From assembly GCA_947503275.1 (NCBI GenBank), contig CANNCZ010000001.1, forward strand, positions 496,001 through 560,000: a stretch of DNA of 64,000 nucleotides, read 5' to 3'. The translations under genes were made by a program, and so were the position numbers. Position 1 is the first letter of the stretch, and every line of letters starts with the position of its first letter. The notes under the pieces were generated by a model that saw nothing but the letters and a program-made list of their open reading frames with translations, was not told the origin of the DNA and searched no databases. Below are positions 19,771 to 27,667 of the stretch, one piece after another. The stretch is from an uncultured Erythrobacter sp. GTDB lineage: Bacteria > Pseudomonadota > Alphaproteobacteria > Sphingomonadales > Sphingomonadaceae.

Positions 19771-20846
19771 ACCCGCATCACCCAGCCGTGCTTGTCCTCA
19801 ACCCGGCCATTTTGCACGCCGACCAGCTTCTCGCGCATCTTATTGGCCATCTGACCGATGCCGCCGGTGCCGATGGTGAACTCGCCCGATGGTGAGGCCA
19901 CTGTGCCCACCGGCGTCACAACCGCGGCCGTGCCGCAGGCCAGCGTTTCCAGTAGCTCGCCACTTTCCGCCTCTTCGCGCCATTGCTGGATCGAATAGGG
20001 TTCCTCGCGCACGTCTAGCCCCTCTTCGCGCAGCATCGCGATCAGGCTGTCGCGGGTGATGCCGGGCAGGATTGTTCCGGTAAGGGGCGGGGTGATGACG
20101 CTGCCATCCTTGCGGACAAAGAACAGGTTCATGCCCCCGAGTTCTTCGACCCATTTCTTCTCCACCGCGTCCAAGAACACGACCTGATCGCATCCTTTCT
20201 CGATGGCTTCCGCTTGTGGGACCAGCGATGCCGCATAATTGCCGCCGGTTTTCGCCGCGCCGGTGCCGCCGGGGGCCGCGCGGACATAGTCCTGACTGAC
20301 CCAGATTTTGACTGGGTTCACGCCGCCTTTGAAATAGCTGCCGGATGATACGAGGATCACGACGAATTTGTATTGTTTGGCCGGACGAACGCCGAGGAAC
20401 GCCTCAGATGCGAACATGAAGGGGCGGATATACAGAGAGCCGCCTTCGGTGGATGGCATCCACTTTGCGTCGGTCTTCACCGCAAGCTGCACCGCTTCGA
20501 GGAAAAGCTCTTCGGGAATTTCGGGCATCGACATGCGCCGCGCACTGGCGTTGAAGCGGGCCGCATTCGCCTCTGGCCGGAACATCGCAAGGCCGCCATC
20601 CTCATGCGCGAACGCCTTCATCCCTTCGAAGATTTCCTGCGCATAGTGCAAAACGCTGGCCGCCGGATCGAGCGCGATGGGTTCGCGCGGGCCGATCTGA
20701 GCGGAATGCCAGCCGCCTTTTGCCTCATCATAGTCGATGGTGACCATGTGATCGGTAAAGACAGTGCCAAAACCTGGATCGACAATGGCCGCTTCGCGAT
20801 CAGCATCGGGCGTGGGTGAAGGGTGAGGGATCGTCGTGAATTGCAT
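19767..20846 (-). CDS. ilvE: Branched-chain amino acid aminotransferase
   Basis: A 359-residue class IV PLP enzyme that interconverts Leu/Ile/Val and their 2-oxo acids with glutamate. It is of the long, eukaryote-like BCAT type: LHYAQEIFEGMKAF, FNASARRMSMPE, the PLP lysine in GAAKTGGNYAASLV and ELGGMNLFFV. The ATG at 20846 is preferred. An open frame extends 145 codons further upstream, but that stretch is low-complexity, overlaps the divergent lipoprotein gene and is unlike the family. Confidence 0.93.
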   Translation of the reverse strand: MQFTTIPHPSPTPDADREAAIVDPGFGTVFTDHMVTIDYDEAKGGWHSAQIGPREPIALDPAASVLHYAQEIFEGMKAFAHEDGGLAMFRPEANAARFNASARRMSMPEIPEELFLEAVQLAVKTDAKWMPSTEGGSLYIRPFMFASEAFLGVRPAKQYKFVVILVSSGSYFKGGVNPVKIWVSQDYVRAAPGGTGAAKTGGNYAASLVPQAEAIEKGCDQVVFLDAVEKKWVEELGGMNLFFVRKDGSVITPPLTGTILPGITRDSLIAMLREEGLDVREEPYSIQQWREEAESGELLETLACGTAAVVTPVGTVASPSGEFTIGTGGIGQMANKMREKLVGVQNGRVEDKHGWVMRV

Positions 20847-20994
20847 GGGAGGGGCGAATAAAGAGGCTGCGCGCGCTGGGCAAGGGCGGTGATGCGGCTT
20901 CCCGTTATGAGAGCGGGTCAGCTTGCATTTTCCAACAAGCGCGAAGATGCTCCGTCGGCGCGCGGGTTTTTGTGCGCGATCCGGGGGAATAACA

Positions 20995-21708
20995 ATGAAA
21001 CTGGCTGTTGCAGGGTTGATGGCGATGGGATTTGCTGGGGGCCTTGCAGGCTGCGCGGAAAGCGGTCCGCCTGAGGATAACGCGAATGATGGGCCGCAAA
21101 AAGAAACGTCTGTGGCTGCAGAGGTGCCCGAAGCGGACGGCGCTGGGCAGGATGCGACCACTACAGAGCCAGCGGCCAAGTCAGACGAAAACGCCGTGAC
21201 ATGCGAATATCCGGTCAAGGCAGACGACACCGCAAACACTCTTGTCCAAAGGTTAGAGAGCGCCGCATCGCGCGAGGACATTCACATCGGGGAGGGCTTT
21301 TTCATACCCGGTGTGGTTTTGTGGGGCGATGATCCCGCTCGCAGGATCGAGGTCGTATTTGCTGAGGAGGATGGGAGCGGAACAGCGACCTATCTTGAAT
21401 TTGCAGACGGCGCGAAATGGACCGTCGGCGGGATCGCAATCGGAGACAGCGCCGCACGGGTTCAGCAACTCAACGGAGCCGCTTTCGGCTTTTACGGCTT
21501 TGAATGGGATTACGGTGGCAGTCTGATCGACATGGGCGCCGGAAGCCTCCGCGATCTGGGCGGATGTGCGCCGCGTCTCAGCCTCGCTTATGATTACGAG
21601 GAGGTCACACTTGCCGACGACTTTATCGGCGATCAGGCCGTATCGTCGGACGCAGAGGGACTTCCGGTGGATACGCTGGAAGTTAATCGGCTGGGCATCG
21701 TCTTTTAG
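20995..21708 (+). CDS. Putative lipoprotein, DUF1131-like or unassigned
   Basis: A 237-residue protein with a lipoprotein signal (hydrophobic core, then GGLAGC lipobox at about residue 19) and a disordered, acidic linker to about residue 65. The C-terminal domain begins near VTCEYPVKADDTA and contains GEGFFIPGVVLWGDDPARRIEVVF. A GGGGGAAT site precedes the ATG at 20995. No family is recognised with certainty. It is divergent from ilvE and followed by a strong hairpin. Expected location is a membrane-anchored periplasmic lipoprotein. Confidence 0.7.
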   Translation: MKLAVAGLMAMGFAGGLAGCAESGPPEDNANDGPQKETSVAAEVPEADGAGQDATTTEPAAKSDENAVTCEYPVKADDTANTLVQRLESAASREDIHIGEGFFIPGVVLWGDDPARRIEVVFAEEDGSGTATYLEFADGAKWTVGGIAIGDSAARVQQLNGAAFGFYGFEWDYGGSLIDMGAGSLRDLGGCAPRLSLAYDYEEVTLADDFIGDQAVSSDAEGLPVDTLEVNRLGIVF

Positions 21709-21734
21709 GCACAGACCAAAAACCTCCCAGCAAC

Positions 21735-21774
21735 AAAAAAGGGCTGTCTCTGCATGTGCAGGAGACAGCCCTTT
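21735..21774 (-). terminator. Strong intrinsic terminator of a minus-strand transcript
   Basis: A perfect 13-bp stem AAAGGGCTGTCTC/GAGACAGCCCTTT with an 11-nt loop. On the minus strand it is followed by six T. It may also act on the plus strand after the lipoprotein gene, but there the T-run is only three. The minus-strand transcript ending here would carry the 18-codon ORF at 21826-21882. Confidence 0.85.
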
Positions 21775-21825
21775 CATGGTCAGCGGCCGGAAGCGCCGCT
21801 CACGAAACCTTACTCGGTAAGGACG

Positions 21826-21882
21826 TTACCGAATATGCTCCGTAGGGATCTTCACCGACCTCGCTACTGAACCATGAGACAT
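21826..21882 (-). CDS. 18-codon ORF behind an extreme Shine-Dalgarno
   Basis: On the minus strand, GAAAGGAGGTGATCC lies 1 nt before an ATG (7 nt from the GGAGG core), which opens MSHGSVARSVKIPTEHIR and then TAA. The ribosome site pairs with about 15 nt of the alphaproteobacterial 16S 3' tail, much longer than any other site in the window. Small dyads and a strong intrinsic terminator (21735-21774) follow. It could be a small protein, a leader-type peptide or an RNA that titrates ribosomes. No gene lies downstream on this strand to be attenuated. Confidence 0.5.
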   Translation of the reverse strand: MSHGSVARSVKIPTEHIR

Positions 21883-22179
21883 CGGATCACCTCCTTTCGT
21901 GCTTTTAAGCCAAGACTCCGCCGTTTCATGGGGGGAGCCGAGAGCCGCGTTAGTCGCTGGCCTCAAGCACGTTTGTGAATCATGTGGATGAAGCACACAA
22001 GTCTTGTAATTAGTTTTTCCGCCGTCATACTCACTCGCCTGTCCAAAACGGGACGAAGCGAAGGCGCCTAGGGAAACCGAGGCGCCTTTTTCCGATTCCG
22101 CTCTGATTCAGGGCGCGGCTGTGGACGACTTGTGAACAAGCCTGTGGATATTAATGTATAGAATCAGTGGGGAGTGGGC
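21883..22179. other. Non-coding stretch with possible small RNA
   Basis: About 300 nt lacks any credible long ORF. It holds the 5' region of the minus-strand 18-codon transcript and the plus-strand terminator at 22061-22093. The plus strand at 21884-21898 reads GGATCACCTCCTTTC, identical to the 3' end of alphaproteobacterial 16S rRNA; the flanks are not rRNA. Confidence 0.5.
22061..22093 (+). terminator. Intrinsic terminator with no obvious upstream gene
   Basis: AAGGCGCCT and AGGCGCCTT flank a 9-10 nt loop and run into TTTTT on the plus strand. The arms are themselves palindromic. No coding sequence precedes it within 350 nt on this strand, so it may end a small plus-strand RNA or long read-through from the lipoprotein gene. 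Confidence 0.65.
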
Positions 22180-22752
22180 CTAGCGGCAGTCCTCGATCAC
22201 GCGGCTGATCTCTACCCATGCGGGGACGTAGAGCGTGCGCTCGCCTTCAACGCCGATTGCGACGCGGCCTTTGGTGATGGCCATAGCATCCAAAATCGGA
22301 TCTCGCGGGTCCAGGATGGCCGCAACCAAGCGCAGATTGTTGTCAACCGGCGGCGCTTGAAGCTGGCGTGTCGTGGTCTCTGTCGTAATGCTCATCACTC
22401 GCGTTGCCCCGGTTTGTGAGCCTATCACCCGCCCGAGGCCAATCTGGCGCGTGCTTTTGTCGCATCGCATGATGAATTCGAAATTGTTGCCGACACCATA
22501 TGTCGCCAGCGTCTCATTGGGATCATTCGCATAGTTCCACGTGCCCGGCGTCTGAGGCGCATCGAGATAGCTGTCATATCGCGGCTCTTGCACAACCGGG
22601 GGCGGCGCAGGCGTTGGAGTGGGTGCAGGGGCAGGTGCCGGGCGAGCAACGGGTGCAGGCGCGGGAGTGGGCTGCGTCACACTGGGCACACAGGCGGCAA
22701 TTCCAAAGGTCAGCGCAACAGCGCCGGCGGCATGCAAATAGGTCGCTTTCAT
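22180..22752 (-). CDS. Putative lipoprotein with Pro/Ala linker
   Basis: A 190-residue protein with a lipoprotein signal ending GIAAC at about residue 20, then a Pro/Ala-rich wall-spanning linker (about residues 25-55), then a globular domain (TYGVGNNFEFIMRCDKSTRQIGLGRV onward). The ATG at 22752 starts the signal peptide; the 20 codons upstream do not fit. The domain has Cys in FIMRCDKS and a C-terminal EDCR, a possible disulfide. No family recognised. Divergent from tlyA with only 34 nt between starts. Confidence 0.72.
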   Translation of the reverse strand: MKATYLHAAGAVALTFGIAACVPSVTQPTPAPAPVARPAPAPAPTPTPAPPPVVQEPRYDSYLDAPQTPGTWNYANDPNETLATYGVGNNFEFIMRCDKSTRQIGLGRVIGSQTGATRVMSITTETTTRQLQAPPVDNNLRLVAAILDPRDPILDAMAITKGRVAIGVEGERTLYVPAWVEISRVIEDCR

Positions 22753-22786
22753 ACGTCTCCAATGCGCGCTAACGCATGACGCGTCC

Positions 22787-23542
22787 ATGACTAAACCTAC
22801 GAAATCCTCCAAAAAAAGACGCGTCGATCAATTGCTGGTCGAACGCGAGCTGGTCGAAAGCCGCACGCGCGCTCAGGCTCTGATTATGGCGGGCGTGGTG
22901 TTTGCGGGCGAGGCGAAGGTGGACAAGCCGGGCCAGCAGATCGCGGAGGATGCGGCGCTCGAAGTGCGCGGACGCGATCACCCTTGGGTCAGCCGCGGCG
23001 GAATAAAGCTTGCGCATGCTTTGGAGCACTTTGACCTTGATCCAACAGGCGCGGTGGCGATGGATATCGGTTCGTCCACTGGCGGATTTACCGATGTGCT
23101 GCTGACGCATGGGGCAGACCATGTTTTCGCCGTGGATAGCGGCACCAATCAGCTTGCTTGGAGATTGCGACAGGATGATCGGGTCAGCGTGCATGAGCAG
23201 ACCAGTGCTCGCATCATCACCGAAGAACAGATCAACCGCCCGTGCAATTGGGTGGTGTGCGATGCGAGCTTTATCGGGCTTTCCAAAGTGCTCGAACGAC
23301 CGCTGGAATTGGCGGCGAGAGAATGTCAGCTGGTCGCTCTGATCAAGCCGCAATTCGAGGTCGCAAAGGCCGAAGTGGGTAAAGGCGGCGTGATCCGAGA
23401 TACGGCCCTACACGAGCGGGTGTGCGGCGAAGTTCGCGAATGGTTGCAGGGGCTTGGTTGGGACATCGAAGGGATAGTGGAAAGCCCGATCACCGGCCCG
23501 CAAGGCAATGTTGAGTTCTTGGTGAGCGCAAAGAGAGGTTGA
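22787..23542 (+). CDS. tlyA: TlyA family rRNA 2'-O-methyltransferase
   Basis: A 251-residue protein with an N-terminal S4 RNA-binding domain (RVDQLLVERELVESRTRAQALIMAG) and an FtsJ-like methyltransferase (AMDIGSSTGGFTDVLLTHGA with the SAM loop, FAVDSGTNQLAW, CDASFIGLSKVL). TlyA enzymes methylate ribose of 16S/23S rRNA cytidines and affect capreomycin sensitivity; the haemolysin name is historical. Length is normal. A dispersed hairpin element starts 8 nt after its stop. Confidence 0.92.
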   Translation: MTKPTKSSKKRRVDQLLVERELVESRTRAQALIMAGVVFAGEAKVDKPGQQIAEDAALEVRGRDHPWVSRGGIKLAHALEHFDLDPTGAVAMDIGSSTGGFTDVLLTHGADHVFAVDSGTNQLAWRLRQDDRVSVHEQTSARIITEEQINRPCNWVVCDASFIGLSKVLERPLELAARECQLVALIKPQFEVAKAEVGKGGVIRDTALHERVCGEVREWLQGLGWDIEGIVESPITGPQGNVEFLVSAKRG

Positions 23543-23550
23543 GATGTGCA

Positions 23551-23600
23551 CGCCCATCTGGGCGCGCAGTCGCCCTTGCGGATGCCGAGCATCCGGGGGC
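23551..23600 (+). repeat. Hairpin element, ATCT-loop variant of the dispersed family
   Basis: CGCCC-ATCT-GGGCG starts 8 nt after the tlyA stop, followed by CGCAGTCGCCC (shared with the copy at about 44.55 kb) and a second stem GGATGC-CGA-GCATCC. Assignment to the same family as the ATCC-loop elements is probable but weaker than for the other copies. Confidence 0.5.
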
Positions 23601-23602
23601 AT

Positions 23603-24259
23603 CTACCCCAAATCCATTGATCCGATCTTGGCGTCCAGATCAATCGGGATCGATGACAGCACCTCTGCACCGCTAGCCTTTTCATAGGCTTTGTCTCCAT
23701 GTTCCGCGACCAGTGCTTCGTGCTGTTCATCGCGGGTCCGTAGCAGTTCGGCGATCTCGTCTTTGTACAGCGCGACCATCGCGGTGACGAAGCGGTTTAC
23801 GCAATCGTCCTCGGCAGTGTGATCGACGTCGAAATCATCGAGATGCGCGATCATTGTGTCGGCTGGATAGAGGAATTCGTTGGTCACATACCGGTTCACC
23901 GTGAACCATGAACGCGGAATGCCCAGCGTGTTGATCGACAGCGCGATCAGGTGGGTGACGTGTGCTTTGGCATCTTCCCGTTGGGGCGGCCAAACTTTCG
24001 GCTCCAAACCCTCTGGTAATTGGGTGCGGTGCAGGAACAGGTGGAAATGCCCGTGCTCATCCTCATCCCGGTCGCCGGGAGCGTGCACATGATAATACCA
24101 ACGCGATTTGCAGAATTTGTCGCGCGCATCCTTTAACGGATAGTGCGTCCAGAATTTCGCGCCATCCTCTGGCACAACGCGCAACATTAATGGGCGTTGT
24201 TCCTGCGCCATCTGAGTGATGGTTTCGATAACGGTGTGAGCGGCTTGAACAGGTGTCAT
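23603..24259 (-). CDS. Conserved hypothetical protein (DUF6969-like)
   Basis: A 218-residue soluble protein. It contains a His-rich strand YYHVHAPGDRDEDEHGHFHLFLHRTQLP, which could bind metal, and helical C-terminal sequence with RTRDEQHEALVAEHGDKAYEKA. I associate the pattern with alphaproteobacterial DUF6969 proteins but cannot verify this. No signal peptide. It stands alone, convergent with tlyA. Confidence 0.72.
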   Translation of the reverse strand: MTPVQAAHTVIETITQMAQEQRPLMLRVVPEDGAKFWTHYPLKDARDKFCKSRWYYHVHAPGDRDEDEHGHFHLFLHRTQLPEGLEPKVWPPQREDAKAHVTHLIALSINTLGIPRSWFTVNRYVTNEFLYPADTMIAHLDDFDVDHTAEDDCVNRFVTAMVALYKDEIAELLRTRDEQHEALVAEHGDKAYEKASGAEVLSSIPIDLDAKIGSMDLG

Positions 24260-24334
24260 GTTGGCGGGTTCTAGCGGACCGCGCGCAAAGTTACAGACTG
24301 AAAATTCGAACGTTTCGATACGGGAAGCCCGGAC

Positions 24335-24371
24335 ACAAAAAGGCCGATGGCAACGTGTGTCGCCATCGGCC
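24335..24371 (-). terminator. Terminator of the Cys-rich lipoprotein gene
   Basis: A perfect 10-bp stem GGCCGATGGC/GCCATCGGCC is followed on the minus strand by TTTTT, 28 nt beyond the stop codon of the Cys-rich lipoprotein gene. Confidence 0.85.
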
Positions 24372-24398
24372 CAATTGTCTTACGCAAATGCGTGAAGC

Positions 24399-24677
24399 TT
24401 AGGCAGCTTCACACGCCGCGGCGCAGCAGCCTTCAGCGGCGCAGCAACCAGCTGCACAGCAGCCTTCAGCGGCACAGCAAGCAGCTGCACAGCAACCTTC
24501 AGCAGCGCAACCTTCAGCGGCACAGCAGCCTGCTGCACAGCAGCCAGCGGCGCAATCAGCGACAGCAGTTGTGTCTGCGTCGGTTGCAGCTTCGTCAGCA
24601 GGAGCCGAGCAAGCAGCAGTTGCGAGAGCGAGACCACCAGAAACGGCGAGCATCGATGCAAAGTTTGTCTTTTTCAT
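24399..24677 (-). CDS. Cys-Cys repeat lipoprotein
   Basis: A 92-residue protein. The first 24 residues form a lipoprotein signal (MKKTNFASMLAVSGGLALATAAC), followed by a short acidic spacer. The remaining half is built almost only from Cys, Ala and Glu/Gly: about seventeen Cys, mostly as CC pairs spaced by AAG, AAEG or AAA. The DNA shows direct repeats of period 33 (11 residues) starting near 24430, 24463 and 24496. The ATG at 24677 starts the signal; upstream codons do not fit. Lipid anchoring plus dense CC pairs suggests extracytoplasmic metal binding or a thiol sink. Not a known metallothionein type to me. Confidence 0.8.
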   Translation of the reverse strand: MKKTNFASMLAVSGGLALATAACSAPADEAATDADTTAVADCAAGCCAAGCCAAEGCAAEGCCAAACCAAEGCCAAGCCAAEGCCAAACEAA

Positions 24678-25023
24678 AAATCTGTTTCCCTCATTGAACT
24701 CTGCCCACACAGCATAAGCTCAGTTGATAGAGTAAGGCGCGTGGACTTGTTTCTCACCATAAAGCGCCCCGAATCACGGCAAGAATGTGGCGACGCTATC
24801 ACAATGATTGCAAAGCGCACATGCCCTTATGTTGCATTTTGTGGATTCTTACCCGCAATCGCCCGAAAATGCGCCAATTGGGGGCACCGCTCGCATCAAA
24901 ATTTGCGCTCACCTGTCCCTAGTGTATCGCTTGCAACTGTGTGGTTAGCTTACGAATCACGCTTCGGGTTAGGGGCATAGATACGGGCGGTGAGGCAGTC
25001 GCCTTTACCGACCGGGAGAGACA
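24678..25023. other. Intergenic region, promoters only
   Basis: 346 nt between the divergent Cys-rich lipoprotein and tspO genes. No ORF, RNA fold or repeat stands out; it should hold the two promoters. Confidence 0.5.
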
Positions 25024-25572
25024 ATGAATTTTCTCGCTTCCAAAGCGCAATTGCGCGCAAGCTTTATCCGCTGGGCTCTGTTCCTGATCCCTTTGATCGT
25101 GCTGTTGGGCTTTACCGCCGGCCAATTGGGCAGTCCCAAGACGGTGTGGTTTGAAAGCCTGAACAAGCCGGATATTTTCCCGCCACCTGCTCTGTTCGGC
25201 ATCGTTTGGGGCATTCTCTATGTCGTGATCGGCGCGGCGCTTGCCTTAGTCGTCAGCGCATGGGGAGCGCGCGGGCGCGGAATTGCGATCATCGTGTTTG
25301 CGCTCCATTTCCTCGGCAATCTTGCATGGACGCCAGTGTTCTTTGGCATGCAGGATATGATGAGCGGGCTCTATGTCCTGTGCTATGTCGTCGTCAGCCT
25401 GATCGCGGTGATCGCCGTGTTTTGGCGTGTGCGGCGGATCGCGGGACTAATGCTGCTCCCTTACCTCGCATGGGCGATGTTTGCGACGGTGCTGAATTAC
25501 CAATTCATCCAGCAAAACCCCGATGGCGAGAATAGCGATGATAGCGGGGCCGCAGTAGAAGTAACGCTTTAG
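25024..25572 (+). CDS. tspO: TspO/MBR family membrane protein
   Basis: A 182-residue protein with five membrane helices. Family residues are visible: WFESLNKPDIFPPPALFGIVWGILYVVIGAALALV (the WxxxxKPxxxPP motif) and FALHFLGNLAWTPVFFG. TspO binds and photo-oxidises porphyrins and regulates tetrapyrrole or stress responses in alphaproteobacteria. A GGGAGAGACA site precedes the ATG. The C-terminus has a short acidic tail beyond the usual 160 residues. A dispersed hairpin element begins 11 nt after its stop. Confidence 0.92.
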   Translation: MNFLASKAQLRASFIRWALFLIPLIVLLGFTAGQLGSPKTVWFESLNKPDIFPPPALFGIVWGILYVVIGAALALVVSAWGARGRGIAIIVFALHFLGNLAWTPVFFGMQDMMSGLYVLCYVVVSLIAVIAVFWRVRRIAGLMLLPYLAWAMFATVLNYQFIQQNPDGENSDDSGAAVEVTL

Positions 25573-25582
25573 TCTGTGCGCA

Positions 25583-25642
25583 CGCTATCCAGCGCGCGAT
25601 TTCCTCGCTCACACGGCCTGAAGGCCGCGTCGCTGCGGGCGG
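25583..25642 (+). repeat. Dispersed ATCC-tetraloop hairpin element, copy A
   Basis: CGCT-ATCC-AGCG is followed by a 45-nt block (25596-25640) that differs from the copy at 36465-36509 by one base. It sits just after tspO and upstream of ubiK. The block contains its own dyad GGCC-TGAA-GGCC. Confidence 0.8.
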
Positions 25643-25717
25643 CTGGTCAGCCTTGCGACTGCAGTGCAGCCGAAATCTGAGCTAGACAAATTGCGCTTGC
25701 GTGACCATTTTAAGGCC

Positions 25718-25969
25718 ATGCAAAGTGAAAACCCGATCATCGCCGACTTCGTCAAAATCGCCAACAGCGCTGCTGGAACCATGGCCGGTATGGGCCGTGA
25801 AGCACGCGAAAGTGCTCGTGAGAGAATGCGTGAGGCCATGGGCGGCATGGATTTCGTCGCGCGCGAAGAGTTCGAGACGGTCAAAGCCATGGCGCAAAAA
25901 GCGCGTGAGCAAGCCGACGCTCTCGAAGCGCGCCTAGCCGAGCTGGAAGCCAAGCTCTCCAAGAAGTAA
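25718..25969 (+). CDS. ubiK: Accessory factor UbiK family protein
   Basis: An 83-residue coiled-coil protein of the BMFP/UbiK type: ENPIIADFVKIANSAAGTMAGMGREARE, then VAREEFETVKAMAQKAREQADALEARLAELE. UbiK assists the soluble ubiquinone-synthesis complex and binds lipids. The ATG at 25718 is used because the family begins there; 18 further codons upstream run into the repeat element. It is 20 nt before recO. Confidence 0.88.
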   Translation: MQSENPIIADFVKIANSAAGTMAGMGREARESARERMREAMGGMDFVAREEFETVKAMAQKAREQADALEARLAELEAKLSKK

Positions 25970-25989
25970 GCAGGGACGAGGGCGACGCC

Positions 25990-26592
25990 GTGAACTTACG
26001 CGCGCCCGCTATTCTGATCGCATCGCGAAGCCATGGCGAAACCGCGGTGATTGCGCGCGCTTTGACAGAGCAATATGGTTTGGTCGCGGGCTATGTTGCG
26101 GGCGGGCGAGGGCGTCAGCTGCGCCCCGTGGTAATTCCCGGCAATGCGGTTGCGCTTGATCTGCACTCCAAGTCTGACAGCCAGTTGCCCTTTATGCGGC
26201 TGGAACTCACCACCAGCCGCGCGCCGTGGATGACTGAGCCGTTGCCTGCTGCCGCTATTCAATGGGCATGCGCGTTAACTGCCGCGACCCTGCCTGAACG
26301 GCAATCTTACCCCAGCCTTTACACTGGCCTCGACGCGCTGCTCACCGCGATTTGCCATGCGCCTTCTGCGCGCGGCTGGCTGTCGGTTATGGTCACTTAT
26401 GAAGCGATGCTGCTGCGCGAGTTGGGCTATGGCGGGGAAAAGCCCGGTGCGAGCGAGGATTTCGCCGCCCAATTCGCTCTATTTCGTGCACTGCACGTGC
26501 CGATCCGCGACCACCTGCTTGCCGAGCGCTCTCGCGATGTTATGGCGGCGCGAACGGCGCTGGGCGAACGCCTCGCGCGGATGATGGAGTAA
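25990..26592 (+). CDS. recO: DNA repair protein RecO
   Basis: A 200-residue RecO with an N-terminal OB fold (PAILIASRSHGETAVIARALTEQYGLVAGYVAGGRG) and a helical C-terminal domain with LLRELGYG. It loads RecA with RecR at gaps. It lacks the four-Cys zinc site of some family members and is shorter than E. coli RecO, as usual in Sphingomonadales. GTG start with GAGGG upstream. Next gene leuB starts 8 nt after the stop. Confidence 0.9.
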   Translation: MNLRAPAILIASRSHGETAVIARALTEQYGLVAGYVAGGRGRQLRPVVIPGNAVALDLHSKSDSQLPFMRLELTTSRAPWMTEPLPAAAIQWACALTAATLPERQSYPSLYTGLDALLTAICHAPSARGWLSVMVTYEAMLLRELGYGGEKPGASEDFAAQFALFRALHVPIRDHLLAERSRDVMAARTALGERLARMME

Positions 26593-26600
26593 ACAGATCG

Positions 26601-27665
26601 ATGAAGATTGCCGTGCTGCCCGGAGATGGGATCGGTCCTGAAGTCACACGCGAAGCGTTGCGGGTTCTGAAGGCGCTTGATCTGCCGGGTCTGACATTGT
26701 TTGACGGCGACGTGGGCGGAATGGCGTATAAGCGCCACGGCCACCCGCTGCCGGACGAAACACTGACAATGGCGCGTGAGGCGGACGCGGTGCTGTTCGG
26801 CGCAGTTGGTGATCCTGACTGCGACGCGCTGGAACGGCATTTGCGGCCAGAACAGGCGATCCTGGGTTTGCGCAAAGAGCTCGATCTGTTCGCAAACCTG
26901 CGCCCTGCAAAGGTCTTTAAGGGGTTAGAGCACCTCTCGCCCTTGCAACCTGAAATCGCAGGTCAGCTCGATATGATGATCGTGCGCGAGCTAACGGGCG
27001 ACGTCTATTTCGGCGAAAAGGGCGAGCGCGTTGCGAATGATGGCAGCCGCGAGGGATGGGATATGATGTCCTATTGCGAAACCGAAGTGCGCCGTATCGC
27101 ACAGGTAGCGTTTCGCACCGCGCGCGGCGGCGATGACAAATTGCGCGTGACCAGCGTTGATAAAGCCAATGTGCTGGAGACCAGCCAAGTTTGGCGCGAT
27201 ACGGTGAAAGATGCAGCGATCGCGCACCCTGATATCGACCTTTCCCATATGTATGTCGACAACGCCGCGATGCAGATCATTAGCAATCCGGGCGACTTTG
27301 GTGTCATTCTGACCGGAAATCTGTTCGGCGATATTCTGTCTGATTTGGCCAGCGCGGCGGTCGGCTCCATCGGTCTGCTCGCGAGCGCCTCTATGGGCGA
27401 ACGGCAAACAGCGCACGGCACGTTCGGCCTCTACGAACCCATCCATGGTAGCGCGCCTGATATTGCGGGCGAGGGCAAAGCCAATCCGATGGCGACGATC
27501 CTGTCAGCGGCGATGATGCTACGCCATTCGTTTGGGTTGGAAGCGGAGGCCAAGCGTATCGAAGCGGCGGTTGAAGCGGCCCTGTCCGATGGCATTCGCG
27601 GCGGTGATCTGGGCGGATCGCATGGCACACAGGCTATTGGCGATGCGGTGCTAGAGCGGCTCTAG
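26601..27665 (+). CDS. leuB: 3-isopropylmalate dehydrogenase
   Basis: A 354-residue NAD-dependent decarboxylating dehydrogenase of leucine synthesis. Signatures are IAVLPGDGIGPEVT, the substrate Arg segment LRKELDLFANLRPAK, VRELTGDVYFGEKG and the IDH/IMDH signature NPGDFGVILTGNLFGDILSD, with C-terminal EPIHGSAPDIAGEGKANP. It follows recO by 8 nt and precedes the glycosyltransferase by 2 nt, so a recO-leuB-GT transcript is likely although the functions are unrelated. leuC/leuD are not in the window. Confidence 0.96.
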   Translation: MKIAVLPGDGIGPEVTREALRVLKALDLPGLTLFDGDVGGMAYKRHGHPLPDETLTMAREADAVLFGAVGDPDCDALERHLRPEQAILGLRKELDLFANLRPAKVFKGLEHLSPLQPEIAGQLDMMIVRELTGDVYFGEKGERVANDGSREGWDMMSYCETEVRRIAQVAFRTARGGDDKLRVTSVDKANVLETSQVWRDTVKDAAIAHPDIDLSHMYVDNAAMQIISNPGDFGVILTGNLFGDILSDLASAAVGSIGLLASASMGERQTAHGTFGLYEPIHGSAPDIAGEGKANPMATILSAAMMLRHSFGLEAEAKRIEAAVEAALSDGIRGGDLGGSHGTQAIGDAVLERL

Positions 27666-27667
27666 AC

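Noticed and set aside
20847-21281. N-terminal 145-codon extension of ilvE
   Set aside because: Low-complexity, overlaps the divergent lipoprotein gene, and the family starts at 20846.
21884-21898. 15-nt match to the 3' end of 16S rRNA on the plus strand
   Set aside because: Flanking sequence has no 16S similarity, so it is not an rRNA gene or fragment; it is better read as the complement of a Shine-Dalgarno.
24420-24560. Short tandem repeats that could suggest a CRISPR or VNTR
   Set aside because: Repeats are in frame within a lipoprotein gene with signal peptide and terminator, with no unique spacers.
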